Below, in pieces: positions 10,261 to 21,542 of a DNA stretch of 64,000 bases. The translations under genes were made by a program, and so were the position numbers. Position 1 is the stretch's first letter, and each line of letters begins with the position of its first letter. Below the pieces are notes generated by a model. That model was not told where the DNA came from. It searched no databases and was given only the letters and a program-made list of their open reading frames with translations. The stretch comes from Microstegium vimineum (lineage: Eukaryota; Streptophyta; Magnoliopsida; Poales; Poaceae): NCBI GenBank assembly GCA_022036555.1, contig CM039133.1, forward strand, positions 9,331,894 to 9,395,893, in the 5' to 3' direction.

Positions 10261-10916
10261 AAAGGCCTCCTCCTGAGCGGCCTTGGCCCCCACCTGCGCG
10301 GTGGCCACCTCGACCTTTGCCTGGGTGGCCTCGGCCTCCGCCTTCTCTAGCGAGGCGCGGAGGATGGGGAGCTGACTCCACTGCTCCCGCGAGTGGAGGA
10401 TGAACTGGGACTTGTCGTGCGACCTTGCCCTCAGCGTCTACTAAGGATAAAAAGGAAGTCACAACAAAGAACAACAAAACACCTGAGGTGAAATGGAAGG
10501 AAAGAACGAAGCTTACCGTCATCCCCTTATATATATATCCTCGGACGCGACTCCCACCGCCACGCGCGTTACGTGGTCGAGCCACGCCCGAAACTCCTCC
10601 AGGTGCTCCCACTCTCCGAGCTCGGCTTGATCATCGAGCTTGAAGAAGGTGCGCCCTGGGTCTTTGGGGTCGGGCAGCTCGAGCACCTCCTGCCCCCAGA
10701 GATTGCTGGAGCGGTCGACCCTCCCCCTCACCTCGTCCACGATGGACTGACCCATTTCGAGGGTACCCCTGTGGGCCATCACCCGTTCTGCGAGGTTGGG
10801 GAAGTGGGTCGCCCCCTCGTGCTGGGCGATCCTGGCCTCGAAGTAGTCTTGTAGGGCCGCCATCGACCCCTCCGGATCATCGCTTGGAGGAGGAGGCCCC
10901 CACCGCGGGAACAACC
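10261..10916 (-). pseudogene. aORF of element 1, exons 4 and 5 (exon 5 cut)
   Basis: Exon 4 (10916 to about 10516) has acceptor ctgcccag and a GT donor at 10515-10514. It encodes SIVDEVRGRVDRSSNLWGQ, VLELPDPKDPGRTFF and WEHLEEFRAWLDH, matching exon 4 of the other copy (49571-49971). Exon 5 starts near 10440 and encodes the beginning of the coiled coil (KSQFILHSREQW, then LRASLEKAEAEATQAKVE) until the LTR boundary at 10260. About 490 bp of exon 5 and intron that exist in the other copy (about 50200-50690) are missing here. Confidence 0.75.
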
Positions 10917-10977
10917 CTGGGCAGTAGAGGAAATGCATGTTAGCATCTAATGCGGTGGGCTCGCCACAGTCTAGCAG

Positions 10978-12585
10978 CTAATCCCCTCCTTCCACCTCGA
11001 CTGAGCCAGGGGGCAGAGTACCTCGAGTAGACGGCTGCCCGACCTCGAGGATAGGCCGAGCTGACGCCTCGGACATAGCCACGTCCGGCGCGCTGCTCCC
11101 CTGCAGCACCACAACGGTCCCCTCCAGCTCCTGCCGAGGGGTCGTCACCACCACTATCTCCGCCAGCTCCATCGTCGTCGTCGTCCCCGCCGCGGGCGAC
11201 GCCGAGGCCCCCTCGACGAGGGTCTCCACCGACGGCGGCACCTCCGGCGCAGCGACAATCGCTCCCTCCTCTTGCTGCGCCTTCTCCTTGTGCTCGCGCC
11301 GCTGATGCGCCTCCCACGACGCAAGGTTCTCGGGCCACCACATCGGCGCAGGGCGCTCCAGCGTCTCTTCATCGCCAGCAGAGGTCAAGTCGACCACCTC
11401 CATCTCTACGGCGACTTGGGGATCAACCCTCTCCACCACGGTCGTCGTCGACACCGGCTCCACGCTTTCCGAGGCTGCTGGCGCACCCCCCTCCGACGGG
11501 GCGGTGAGCACGGCCTGGACCGCCACTCCGGCAGACCCTGACGACGAGGCGGGTCGACCTGCCTCTTCCGACTGCGCATGCCTGCGCTGCAACGCCTCCC
11601 ATGCCTTGGCCGCCCACGCCACCTCTGGGGCGAGGGTTGAGGGGGACGGGGCAGCGGGGCTGGCTCCGGCCACTATCTTAGCCGCAGCTTCCACCTTCAG
11701 CCTCTTGGCCGGGGTGGGGGACGCGGCCTCCAACGAGCGCTTCACCCTGAAAAAGGAACACATGTATTATGATTAGCGCGAGTTGCAACCAAAGCAGAAG
11801 GGAGTTCAAGGACAAGAAGGAAAAGAACTTACCCCATCAGGATCAGGGGGGTTCGGCCAGCGGACCTCGAACCGCTCGGGGGCTTCAGGCCAGCACCCCG
11901 GGAGCCGCTTTTTCCTCCACCGGGGGCTGAGGCTGCTCCCGGCGTCGTGACCTTGGCAGGGGCCGACGGCGTCTTCGTTGCCGCCGTCCTGTTTTCCTCC
12001 TGGGTCGACGGGCTCGAGGCTCGTGCGCTCGAATGAGCAGGCACCGGCGGCGTGCTCGACCCACCCCTCGACGGGGACTGCGACGAGCGATTGCGCGCTC
12101 GCCGCACCCCCTCGCCCTGAGAGGCTGCAGGGCGCATGCTCCCCGGCTCGATCCGGGTGGTCGGGGCCGACCTCGACGTCGACCCTTGGCGCCCGGGTGT
12201 CGCCCTGTCTTCCTCGAGCCCTTTGCGCGGCTTGACCTGCTCCTCCTCCTCCTCTGGCTCCTCTTCCTGCACAAAGAACAATATCCGTCAGGACCAAAGT
12301 AATGGTCACAATCCTACACCACTATGCCATGCCGCCAACAACCTCGCCACTACTTGTCTCCTCATCCTCGTCCTCCTCCTAGGGGGACTCCTCCTCGGGG
12401 AGGTTGGCCTGCCTTTGCCGCGACCGGCGTTGCTCACGTTCCTCTTTCTCTCGGGCCCTTCTGCCCTTATCCTTCTTGGCCTTATCCTTGTTCTTTTTGT
12501 CCTGCTCGGTCTGAAAGCGTCTCACCTGGGAGTCGTTCCGCTCCTCCTTCACCGGCGGCAGCGACTTCTGGTAAATGACGTTCCC
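10978..12585 (-). pseudogene. aORF of element 1, central exons: charged and Ala/Pro-rich linker
   Basis: Three exon-like blocks. 12585 to about 12360 is Lys/Glu-rich (KKNKDKAKKDKGRRAREKEE), 12266-11833 is Glu-, Ser- and Pro-rich, and 11746-10978 is Ala/Pro/Val-rich with LEAASPTPAKRLKVEAAAK and WWPENLASWEAHQRREHKEK. Splice signals are visible: acceptors ctcag|ggg before 12585, gtgcag|gaag before 12266 and ttttcag|ggtg before 11746, and a gtaag donor after 11833. The homologous block of element 2 is 48013-49489. The region is likely disordered and no catalytic motif is seen. The last block ends at a TAG (10978-10980) where element 2 stays open. Confidence 0.65.
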
Positions 12586-12673
12586 CTGAGGAACGCGAGG
12601 CGTGGTCAGCAAACGGGCAAAAGAGGACGAACAAGACAAACAAGGGGGCATTGACAGAGAAGAGATGTCGTAC

Positions 12674-13583
12674 CAGCTGGACGTGGCCCTGGTCCGGTAC
12701 CATGGGGACGCTGGCGACGTTCTCCACCTCGAATGCGTCGGCAAAGGAGGCGCGCACTCGGCGGACCACCCTCTCGAGGGGCAGTTCGTCCCCCATGAGG
12801 CGGCACCCCGTGAGGTCCGCCCCCGGGCGCATCTTGTCGAGGCGTAGTGGGCGGACCATCAGCGGTACGACTCGCCGCTGATGAAACGCCGACGCCACGA
12901 TGGCCGCCGTAAGCCCCGCTTTCTTCAGACGGGCAATTGCCTCAAACAGGTGATCGAGACGCTTCTGCTTCTTCTGCTCGACGTTGTACCTCCAGTGGTC
13001 AGGCCTCGAGTCGATTGTCCTCCCGGTGTAGGCGGGGAACATGCCGTCGTCGTTTCTCAGATAGAACCACCCAGAGTGCCATCCTGAGTGACTCGACGTG
13101 AGCTTGGTCGGGATCCAGTACTCCGCCCTCTTAAGGGAGATGCTGCAGCACCCAGTCCTAACCATCCTGTGGCTACCGCCCCCGGCCAAAGCGTGGAACA
13201 GGCCCGCCTCGAACAGGTGGAGCCACAGCTCCCAATGCGGCTCCATCCCCAGGTATCCTTCGCACACGGCGGTGAAGACCGCCGCGTGGCAGACGCCGTT
13301 GGGGGACAGGTGTTGGAGCTCCACACCGTAGTGGTGGAGGATCCCGCGTAGAAGACGGTTGGGGGGGGGATCCCAGCCCCGCCCGGTGGAAAGCTTCGAA
13401 GCTGATCACGTAACCTTCCGGTGGGTTGGGCTCACGATCCTCCCTCGGCGGCACTATCCACTCCGGCTGGTCCGCGGAGGTGATAGGTCGGAGAAGGCCG
13501 CTCTCCACCAAATATCCCAACCGCCCCACGGTCGCCGACGATGGAAGCCAGGCGTCAGGGCCGCGCAAGCTGTAGCTGGCCAT
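12674..13583 (-). pseudogene. aORF of element 1, first exon with PF04195-type domain
   Basis: Start codon at 13583, then MASYSLRGPDAWLPSS, LGYLVESGLLRP, EWIVPPREDREPNPPEGYV, SFEAFHRAGLG. After a frame change at the G-run near 13355-13362 come LQHLSPNGVCHAAVF, VCEGYLGMEPHWELWLHLFE and GWHSGWFYLRND, up to a GT donor after 12674. The pattern matches the 'putative gypsy type transposon' family (PF04195, by recognition, not searched). The matching exon of element 2 is 47019-47927. The role is unknown; these proteins are encoded only by plant transposons. Here the exon lacks the premature TAG of the other copy but has the frameshift in the homopolymer. Confidence 0.75.
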
Positions 13584-13760
13584 GCGAGCAGGGAAACGGA
13601 TGTGCTCGGATGCGGGGGTGGAAGGTATATTCCCAATCTCTCCTCTCCCTACTCTCGCGTGTGCAGAGATCCGGCTCGGTGGGCGACGAAGGCAATGGAG
13701 AAAGGGGAAGGAGGCAAGGGAGGCGATGGCAAGCGTGCGGAAGCCAAACCCCCGTCCCCG

Positions 13761-13770
13761 TATTTATAAC
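13761..13770 (-). promoter_or_regulatory. TATA box of the antisense gene, element 1 copy
   Basis: On the minus strand gttataaata lies about 180 bp upstream of the aORF ATG at 13583. The other copy has ttataaata at the equivalent place (46812-46820). Conservation at the same distance supports a dedicated promoter. Confidence 0.6.
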
Positions 13771-14019
13771 CAGAAGTCCAACGAGCGGATCCAACAAGAA
13801 GACAGGTAAATCTCCGCATTTAATGCGCCCACCTACCTCCCCATCGTATTCCACAGGATAGGGCACACCTATCACATCACTGTGCTCCTCGCCGCACCCT
13901 ACGCCTGCTACGGTTGCAGCCGAACGGACATCTCCTAAAAGGGCGTGCCTACGGCGGACGACAGGCAATGATGGGCGTTGTCTTTGGAGGTAAGCAACGG
14001 ACGTCGACCACCCCGTCGA

Positions 14020-14300
14020 GCTCTCGAGGGAGCGAAGGCTGGCCCTTGAAAGGGTTTCGATGGCCGCCCTCGAGTAGTTCCTTCCTAGGGAAGTAAAACG
14101 GACTCTGGTCCACCCCGAAATCTGGAGGGAGCGAAGGCTGACCCTCGAGCAGGGTTCGACAGCCGCCCTCGAGTACCCCGAGGTCAGGGAGGAGCCAGGG
14201 TAAAACAGACTCCGGTCCACCCCCAAATCTCGAGGAGGCGAAGGCTGGCCCCACGAATGGGGTTCGATAGCCGCCCTCGAGTACCCGAGTCAGGGATGAC
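14020..14300. repeat. About 110-bp tandem repeats upstream of the 3' LTR, element 1
   Basis: Three copies of a unit with 'gagggagcgaaggctg', 'gttcga(t/c)(a/g)gccgccctcgagta' and a tail 'ctc(t/c)ggtccacccc'. The same unit on the other strand is repeated about six times at 45437-46610 of element 2. The function is not known; the CTCGAG-ended units are partly self-complementary. Confidence 0.75.
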
Positions 14301-14969
14301 CCAGGGGGAGCCAGTACGAAGCCCAGCTCGAGAACAAACTCCCGAGTCCCCCGCGGACATATCCGAGGCATAACCATGGAATACCCAAGGATCCCTTCGA
14401 CGGGAGGCATCGAGCCACCAACTCTCATCGAATAGAGTTGGCACCTAGATAATCCACACGGTTTGCTTAATGAGGACGCCTCAGGGCTTCTGTCGACCCC
14501 CGTCGAAGGGGGCACGAGTTCTCACTTGGATATCCCCGTTACCAGCTCACAGAGGACTTCGAGGCTCGTCCGAACGAGGATAGCATGATGCTCTTCGCCC
14601 CACAATCCGAGCGCAAGGATCCGTGGGAAGAACGCTATGAGGTAGTGAAGGCCCAGCCACACGAGGCTCGAGGGCTAGACTACGCACGACACCCCTCGAC
14701 GAAAGAGGGTCGAAAACACTCGTAGCCTGGCAGACAGAGCTGACCCCTCGAGAGGGCGCTATGACTCCAGTTAATATTAATCCCCTCAATAAAACACACA
14801 TCAAAGCCCCCAGAGGAGTTCTTAATCACTCCTCTGGGGCCTCGGGGACTACCCCGCGGGGTGCGCTCGCGCGCACCCGCGGAGAATCGGACCTCTTACT
14901 AACTCTGCAGATCAATGGCAAAAGCCCCTATGCGGATTCTTCTTATCCGCATAGAGGCTCGGAGGCTAC

Positions 14970-16244
14970 TGTCTGGTACAAAGGTAAGGGGTACCCTAAC
15001 TTGCGATAATCTAATGCTTAACATAGCAACCATTTTTGAGGCAGAATCCGATCAGCCGCCCAATCAGTGGGAGAAGGCGGACAGGGGTCGAACGAACGAC
15101 CCCTCCGCCTCGCCTTAACCCCCCGAATGACGGAAGAGGGGTCGATCGAATCCCCCTTGACTTCAACCCCTCGACCCTGATTGACGGATAGGGGTCGAAC
15201 GAATGACCCCTCCGCCTCGACCCCTCGAATGACGGACAGGGGGTCGAACAAACGACCCGCGAGCAGGAGGCTCGATCAGCTCACCTACTCCCAGTATGGG
15301 GTAAAGAGAATCCAATGCGCCTACCTACTCCCGCCTAACGCCATGGGTGCCCACTACCACGGTCAAATCCATCAGTTCGCCGTCGATGCCCCGACTCTCC
15401 GTTGATCGTACCACCACTGTGGCCACGCCTCAAGTACGGAGGTCAAAGGCACCCCCTCGAGTCTTAAATGGGACAAGCCCTCGATTGCGTTTCCAGGGAT
15501 GAGTCAGGGTCCCACAGGCCTCGATACTCCTCGACCCGGGGGCTCGACCCCCGTCTCCAACCACTACGGTATGGGGCCCGTCCGCTCCGTCCCGCTTCAA
15601 CTGTGGAGCTTGTACCCATCTACAAGAGGCCAACCGTACTGCGCCATGACATTCGACAACGTCCAGTCTGCTATCACCATGCCCTGAACACCGGAAGGAC
15701 GGGAAGGCCACGGCGCTACAGCGATCGACGTCCCACCGCAAGCATGGCGCCGCGGACACCTCTCCCATGCCTCTACAGTCTAGGATCTCTGTACTCTTAG
15801 GTCCCCCCTTGATCTATAAAAGTGGACGCTGGGATAGAAGAAAGGGCATGCGCATTCGTATCGGCTCACACATTCGGACATCAGAGATCTCTCAACGAGC
15901 CGAGACATCAGCTCTGACCCGCATACACCAAGAGCCAAGTCGCACACACCACACCCGATTGCTTGATCAACATCTCAAGCAATCCACCAGCTCACCTAGG
16001 ATAGCCTTGCTAGTCCTAGGCTTTAGCTCACTCTGAGCACCCCGTGTAAACCTGCTTGTACCCCCCCTGTACGAGAACTTCGGTGCAAGATAATACAATC
16101 CATCCTCCCCCGCTGGACGTAGGGTCTTCTTTGCCCGAACCAGGATAAATCTTGTGTTCTTCTTGAATCACATCTGGGAGAGGGAGCACGCAATATACAA
16201 ATTTACTAGTTGGTGGTCTTGACCCCTGGGTCATAACACCGACA
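14970..16244 (+). repeat. 3' LTR of element 1 (1275 bp)
   Basis: Starts tgtctggtac after a purine-rich tract (gaggctcggaggctac) and ends cataacaccgaca. It is the same family as the LTRs of element 2 read on their minus strand. It contains GTCGAACGAACGACCCCTCCG subrepeats at 15060-15260 and a TATA box near 15814. It shows visibly more differences from the element 2 LTRs than those show from each other. Confidence 0.9.
15814..15821 (+). promoter_or_regulatory. TATA box of the element 1 LTR
   Basis: gatctataaaagtgg; the equivalent motif ggtctataaaagggg is found on the minus strand of both element 2 LTRs (about 44213-44226 and 58995-59010), so the promoter direction agrees with gag-pol in each element. 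Confidence 0.6.
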
Positions 16245-17525
16245 GTGTGCCTATTGGCTGTTGGAACAGCTGGCTAAAATAATTATCAAGTGTTGTCTTG
16301 TGTCACGAATTGGCATGAGAAATTAAGGAGCTCTTGACCACAAGTTCTAGCTAAAAACCAGTGATAATAATCATTTTCACCATCGGTTTTGTGAAGATAT
16401 GTATAATGCAAAACAAACACACACACTTACCCAAGTAACACCCTAGACTCTGATGGCTTTATTTGCTCCTCTCCCTCATAACAGGTACCCCTAACTTCCT
16501 CCCTCATGTCTAGCCATCTTCTCATCCTCTTCATTCTCACCCAATAGCCAACTCGTGTTCTCTCCTCGCTTGATGTGCCACCAACCAGCAGTAGATGCTA
16601 TCCTTTTCAACTCCTTCATTAGATCCACATTGGCTTTGTGCCCACTATCTCCATAACTGGAGCACGGCCCCTGCCCTTCTCATGTGCCCTCATGTCCACG
16701 GTGGTGAGCTATTGAGCTGCCCCCTTACTCCTGATTCTTGGGGGGTCTAGGGTTAGAGTTGGTTATTTGATCACGGTTCCTGCCAGAATATCAATGTAGG
16801 AACTATCATAAGGGACAAGAGGTTGGGTAGTATGAAAAGACTTTTCATTATCGGGTTTCCTTGAGATGTCAATTCACAATCTATGTGAGGTGGATAGATA
16901 GGAACTGGTTAAGTTGCATGGTTGTTGTCTAGTAAATTCACATGAAAGAACCTGGGTGGCAGGTTGCACCACAAGACCCAACCCTCTAAGGTACATTCAG
17001 TTCACCTTTTATTTATACATTTGGTCAAACTAAAAATATGATAAAATTACAATGTTTTTGGTATGGATCAAGTACTTGATTATTTGATATTTCAAGCAAT
17101 ACAATATGGAAATAAACTTCTGTCATGCATTCTTATCCATCCTACCCACAGTCCAAAATAGATTCCACCTTAATCTAAAAAAAAATAGATTCCACCTTGA
17201 TGCAATAATTAAACTTTTATGAAGCTTGAAATTAGTAACAAAAGTATATGTAACCGATCGACTCATCTATGCAATAATTGGAGCCAAACACAAAAAGCCA
17301 TCATCTTGCATTTCCCAAGTAACTTATACTCCGTACTACATAATGTTTTAAATTTCTCGCTCTTTGACAATTATTATTGATGATCAAACATATGCACTGG
17401 TGGGGCACTGTTCACAACAAACACCAATCAGGGACGACCGAACTAGCTCTCTCCCTATTCTCATGCTCAATTATTATTCGCAAGCACCAACATACAACAG
17501 AGAAGCAACGACATATAGCTACTGC
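16245..17525. other. Intergenic spacer
   Basis: AT-rich to mixed sequence without a coding frame, tandem repeat or recognisable transposon end. It separates the 3' end of element 1 from the 3' end of the patatin-like pseudogene. Nothing further can be supported. Confidence 0.6.
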
Positions 17526-19976
17526 CTAGTAGGAGTTGAGGTTGGTCTGGCGTAGCCTCCGCTCGTCGGAGAGCATCTTGGCGAAGCGTGCAAGCGCGTC
17601 CTCGTTGGTGCCCTCGCCGTCGACGGCCTCATACACCCCCGTGTCGATGTTCACTCTCGCCACCGGCTTCTTCAGAAGCTCCTTCCCAATCCCAATCAGT
17701 GCCTCCATGTTCTCCTTGGTCGCGATGTCAACTGACGACGCATGGCCCGTCAGAGAATCGTCCTACACACCCAATATTTTTATTTTTTCCATTTTAAAAT
17801 GAATACAATAAATAATTAATATACGTACGCCATTAATTTACCTAGGTCGTCTCGATCGGTTAATTTTCGTTATTACCACGTGACGTACCTGAATGCGGAG
17901 GTAATTCTTCTCACAATGGAGGGCCTCGAAGAGCACGGCGGCATGGATGTCGACCATGTCGGCGCTGGCGTGAGAGAAGATATCGATGATGGGGTTGAAC
18001 CCGCCCTCGTACAGCCACTGGATGAGCCCCCACTTGGCGCACTGCGGCGCGGTGTACTTCTCGGCGAGCTTGGCGGAGCCGGTGCCGACGGAGATGACGA
18101 GGTAGTTCTTGTACTCGGTGGGCTTCCCGGGGTTGAAGTCCGGGTTCCGACGGAGCACCTCCTTGGTGAGCATGGACATGGCGATCATGGTGGGGTTGTT
18201 GGCCGCCACGCCGCCGTCCACGAGGTGGTACTCCCGCGGCGGCCGCTTCTTCCCGTCGCCGCTCTCATCATCCGTCGTCGTGAAGAAGTGCGCGCGGGGA
18301 AGTAGGTTGGCGCCGCCGACGTGCTGATGCAGATGTCGGACAGGTGCGCGTTCTTGAGCGCGTCGCTCTTGGCCTCGTACGTGGAGAAGATCACCGGCTG
18401 TAGGTACTTGACGTCGAACGCCGGCACCACGATGTTGGTGACCGTGTCGGCGATCCGCACGTCGTGCGTCAGGCTCTTGATCTTGTCGTGTAGGAACACG
18501 CCGTCGTACTTGGACCCCCTCATCGTCCCGATCAGGTTGGCCATCGGCGTCAGCCACCCCACCCTGATGAATGAAAGCAGCAGGAGAGGAGAGGTTGGAA
18601 GCGTCGTCGTCAGAGCTGCAACTGCAACTGCAACGTCGGTAATGGCTGATTTATCAGTGTATAAGTACTACGTACAACTTGCTCTGTGGGAAGATTTTGG
18701 GGCCGTTCACGAGGTAGAAGGTGGTGAGGTCCTTGGCGGTGAACAGTGGCCGGTTGTTCTCGTCCGGCGCTGCCAGCATCGACGTCAGCAGCACGCCTGT
18801 GCTCGTCCCGGCGATCACGTCGAAGTAGTCGGCAATCCGAACATCTGGGCCGTCCAGCTCCTGCGCTCAAACCAACAGGCGTACAAGAAGTGGATCATTA
18901 TTAATCAACCACGTCCTGTTATGAGACCAGCTTAATACAATGTTTTTCTCTCCTATTAAAACAACAAAAAATCAGCATCAGCCAACTAATGAAAACAACT
19001 AAAAATAAGCATCAGCTGACTAGTAAGACAAGTGAATCCAAGTCTTCAGGCAGCCAGGCAAAACTTCAAGGACGAGCTTCAGGTTCCCACGTCCCTGAGG
19101 CCCTTCAAAAGGGCTTTGACACCCTTGTACTACTGGTGACCTGAGAGGTCTGGAAGGAACAGAACCGGAGGATCTTTGACGACCTGTCTACTGCGGCGAT
19201 ACTGCTGTTGGAGCGCATCAGGGAGGAGGCAGACGCCTGGATCGCCGTGGGCTTTCGGGGACTCGCGGCCCTAGCCGCTCTGGCTGTTTAGCATCCCCCC
19301 TCCTCCCATCTCCTTTTAGCGGGTTTAGTGTGTACTTAGTACGATTCCGCTACTCCACCGTTTCAGCCGGTGCCCTGTGTCTGTGTGTTCGGCGCGTTCG
19401 GCCAATGACACCTCGCCCTTGGTCGCGACACGCTCTATAACATCTCAAACTCTTTTTTCTCTCAAACTCTTTTTTCTCTTAAAGCAGTACGTGCTAATTG
19501 CACGCTTTCGAAAAAAAAGCTTCAACTTCTGTTACTGAGAGCAAGAAGTTGTTATTTTCTTAATATTGAGTCATGGATTGCAAATCTTGTTTAGCTTGGG
19601 GCGCCCTAGGAGTTGTCATGCTGCTTTTCTTCTGGGTTCCTTAGCTTAGGATGTAGGTCTGTTATTCTTGGTTTTCTTTCTTCTAGGCCCTTTTTCCTTT
19701 GTTTGTTTTTTGAACTCTTGTCTTCTTTTTAATATATCACTGTAGGGGCGCAAACCCCTCCTCCAGCTTCATTAAACAAAAAAACCCGCATAAACCATGA
19801 GCCGAACATGCCTGCCTGGAGCTTGGCCTCGAGGCAGGTGACGATGGTGGCTGGGATGAGCCCCCGGATGTCGCCGCCATCGATGCTGAGCACCGCGTGA
19901 TGAGCCTCCCTTGCGACGGCGGCGGCTGCGGCACCGTCGTCATGTCCCCGGTGGCGTCCGTGCCGTTGCTGGACAT
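17526..19976 (-). pseudogene. Patatin-like phospholipase (PLP) pseudogene, four exons
   Basis: Exon 1 (19976 to about 19815) holds QGRLIT and, in another frame, the oxyanion loop DGGDIRG followed by ATIVTCLEAKLQ. Exon 2 (about 18868-18675) holds the nucleophile elbow GTSTG in a DYFDVIAGTSTG context. Exon 3 (about 18566-17889) holds HDVRIADT, TSAAPTYFP and the catalytic Asp motif LVDGGVAANNP. Exon 4 (17763-17526) ends NLNSY and a stop. Patatin-like enzymes are Ser-Asp dyad acyl hydrolases acting on membrane lipids. Damage: a 2-bp insertion at 19893-19897 (before the oxyanion loop), a second 2-bp insertion in the CGCGCG run at 18291-18296 (after TYFP), Gly-to-Asp in the family's usual DGGGxRG, and a GC instead of GT donor after exon 1. 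A LINE tail fills intron 1. Sequencing error could explain the two GC-run insertions but not all changes. Confidence 0.85.
19050..19785 (+). mobile_element. 5'-truncated LINE inserted in intron 1 of the patatin-like pseudogene
   Basis: Opposite strand to the host gene. It starts within the last part of ORF2 (WKEQNRRIFDDLS, then EEADAWIAVGFRGL and a stop near 19290), followed by a 3' UTR, a small hairpin (gtaggggcgcaaacccct, 19742-19759) and an A-rich tail (19773-19784). The tail structure is the same as that of the long LINE ending at 40154. The exact left edge is uncertain. Confidence 0.75.
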
Positions 19977-20171
19977 GGTGATCGAATGGGTTTAGCTAGG
20001 AACTTCTTAGCTTTACTGCTTGAGTGGACTGAACTGAACTGCTAGCAGCACTCCACTGAGATCAAGGAGAGGTCACTACCACGGCAGATGCGCTAGCTCC
20101 TCGGATCTCGTGCTCCGTCCGGTCTGAAGCTAGCTGTACGTATAGTCTATACGGCGATCGAGCTGGACACT

Positions 20172-20180
20172 TAATATATA
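20172..20180 (-). promoter_or_regulatory. Candidate TATA box of the patatin-like pseudogene
   Basis: On the minus strand ctatatattaag lies about 195 bp upstream of the ATG at 19976. Position and sequence fit; nothing else supports it. Confidence 0.35.
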
Positions 20181-21521
20181 GACCATGGGTGGCCAGTGGC
20201 CACTGTACTGCAGCAGCATTATTGTGAGGGAGCCTAGCTTGTCAGACGACGCTTCTAGCTGGCTGGCAAGTGATACGCGAATCTCAGACTCTCTCGATCT
20301 CCATCGGTATCATCAATCATCATCCGATCGAAAGCAATTATAAATCCGGATTTAATAAAATAGTAAACACGCCGTATGAGTGTGCTTCTTTTCTATATAT
20401 ATGTGGAGAATGGTCAACGCGATCGCGCGTCCATTACATTCTAGACTAGCTAGTAGAAACAAATGAACTGAAATTTGTATGTTTCAGATGCGAAGTTCAA
20501 GTTGATTTTAAAACATAATTTTATATAACCAAACTGAAACAACCCCGATTTCCACGAAGGGAAATCCGCAGATTCACATTGTAATAAAACAGATTGCGTA
20601 AACAATTTATAATATTACCTAGATTTCAGTCGAATATCATTACCAAACTTCGAGTACAAGAGGGCAATAGAAGGGTTTACATTAATTATTACATCGCCAC
20701 ACTGGCGGAAATCACAGTGGAATCAATCAAAGAAGCAACGCGGGCGAAGCGCCGAGATCCTCTCCAAGCCTGAGGCTAGCGACGAGACTCCTAATCCTCC
20801 TCCTCATCGTAGTCAGCGTCCTGTTCAATACCTGTTTAATGTCTATTAGTACGGATTGTACTGGTGCCACATTCCCACCAATGACATATTTGTGGAATTG
20901 GATGCATCAGGGTATATAAAAAAGACCTATCTTTGGATGTTGGCTTCCTATACAAGATTCATTAATTACTTCAGTAGTATAAGTCATAGTTTAGTTGTCC
21001 AAATTCATATTCCATCCATCCCATTCCATCACACACATCTCACCACACCTCACAGTCATTCAACGGGCCCAACTCCCTCTCGAGCCCGTCTCAGCGGCAC
21101 ACTGCTCTATCAGAGCACACTGCCGGAATCATATATCAACCAGGGGGAGAAGAGAAGACACCACTCTATCGGCGAAGCCGGTCACAGAAACTGGTCCATA
21201 GCCGACAAATCGGCTATGTATCGATCGATCAAACCGTACGACACTCTGCAGTATGTTATACAATACCACGGGTTCTGCCATCATTGACATCCGGAGTCGT
21301 CTAGGCTAGACTCCGGCCGCTTGCTAGCCTAGGTCGATGCCACCCTACCACTCAGCCCTGAGCCAACTCCACGTACCGCACGGGGGCACTGAGACTGTGA
21401 GGCCTGGTACCGGTGGTTACCAACCGTCTCAAGAGGGTGTGGGACACACTCCCGTACCTCTCTACACTAATCCGCTTACTTCCAAGTAGTAGTGGCACCG
21501 CCCTACCAAGTAGTCCGGTCG

Positions 21522-21542
21522 TCTCACCCCCCCCCCCCCCCC
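21522..21542. repeat. Poly-C run
   Basis: A run of about 18 C interrupted once by G near its end. Homopolymer length is unreliable. Confidence 0.8.

Larger units (their letters stand above)
1995..16244 (+). mobile_element. 3' part of a Tat-lineage Ty3/gypsy element (element 1), carrying nested element 2b
   Basis: Order on the + strand: truncated integrase (1995-2841), non-coding spacer, antisense aORF gene running from 13583 back to 3401, about 110-bp tandem repeats (14020-14300), GC palindrome, G-rich tract, and 3' LTR (14970-16244). The same order, mirror-imaged, is seen in the complete element at 43815-59901, whose LTR is the same family. Everything 5' of the integrase is missing: element 0 starts there. 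A pol-less element (3930-10260) is inserted inside the aORF. TSDs cannot be checked because the 5' end is outside the window. Confidence 0.85.
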
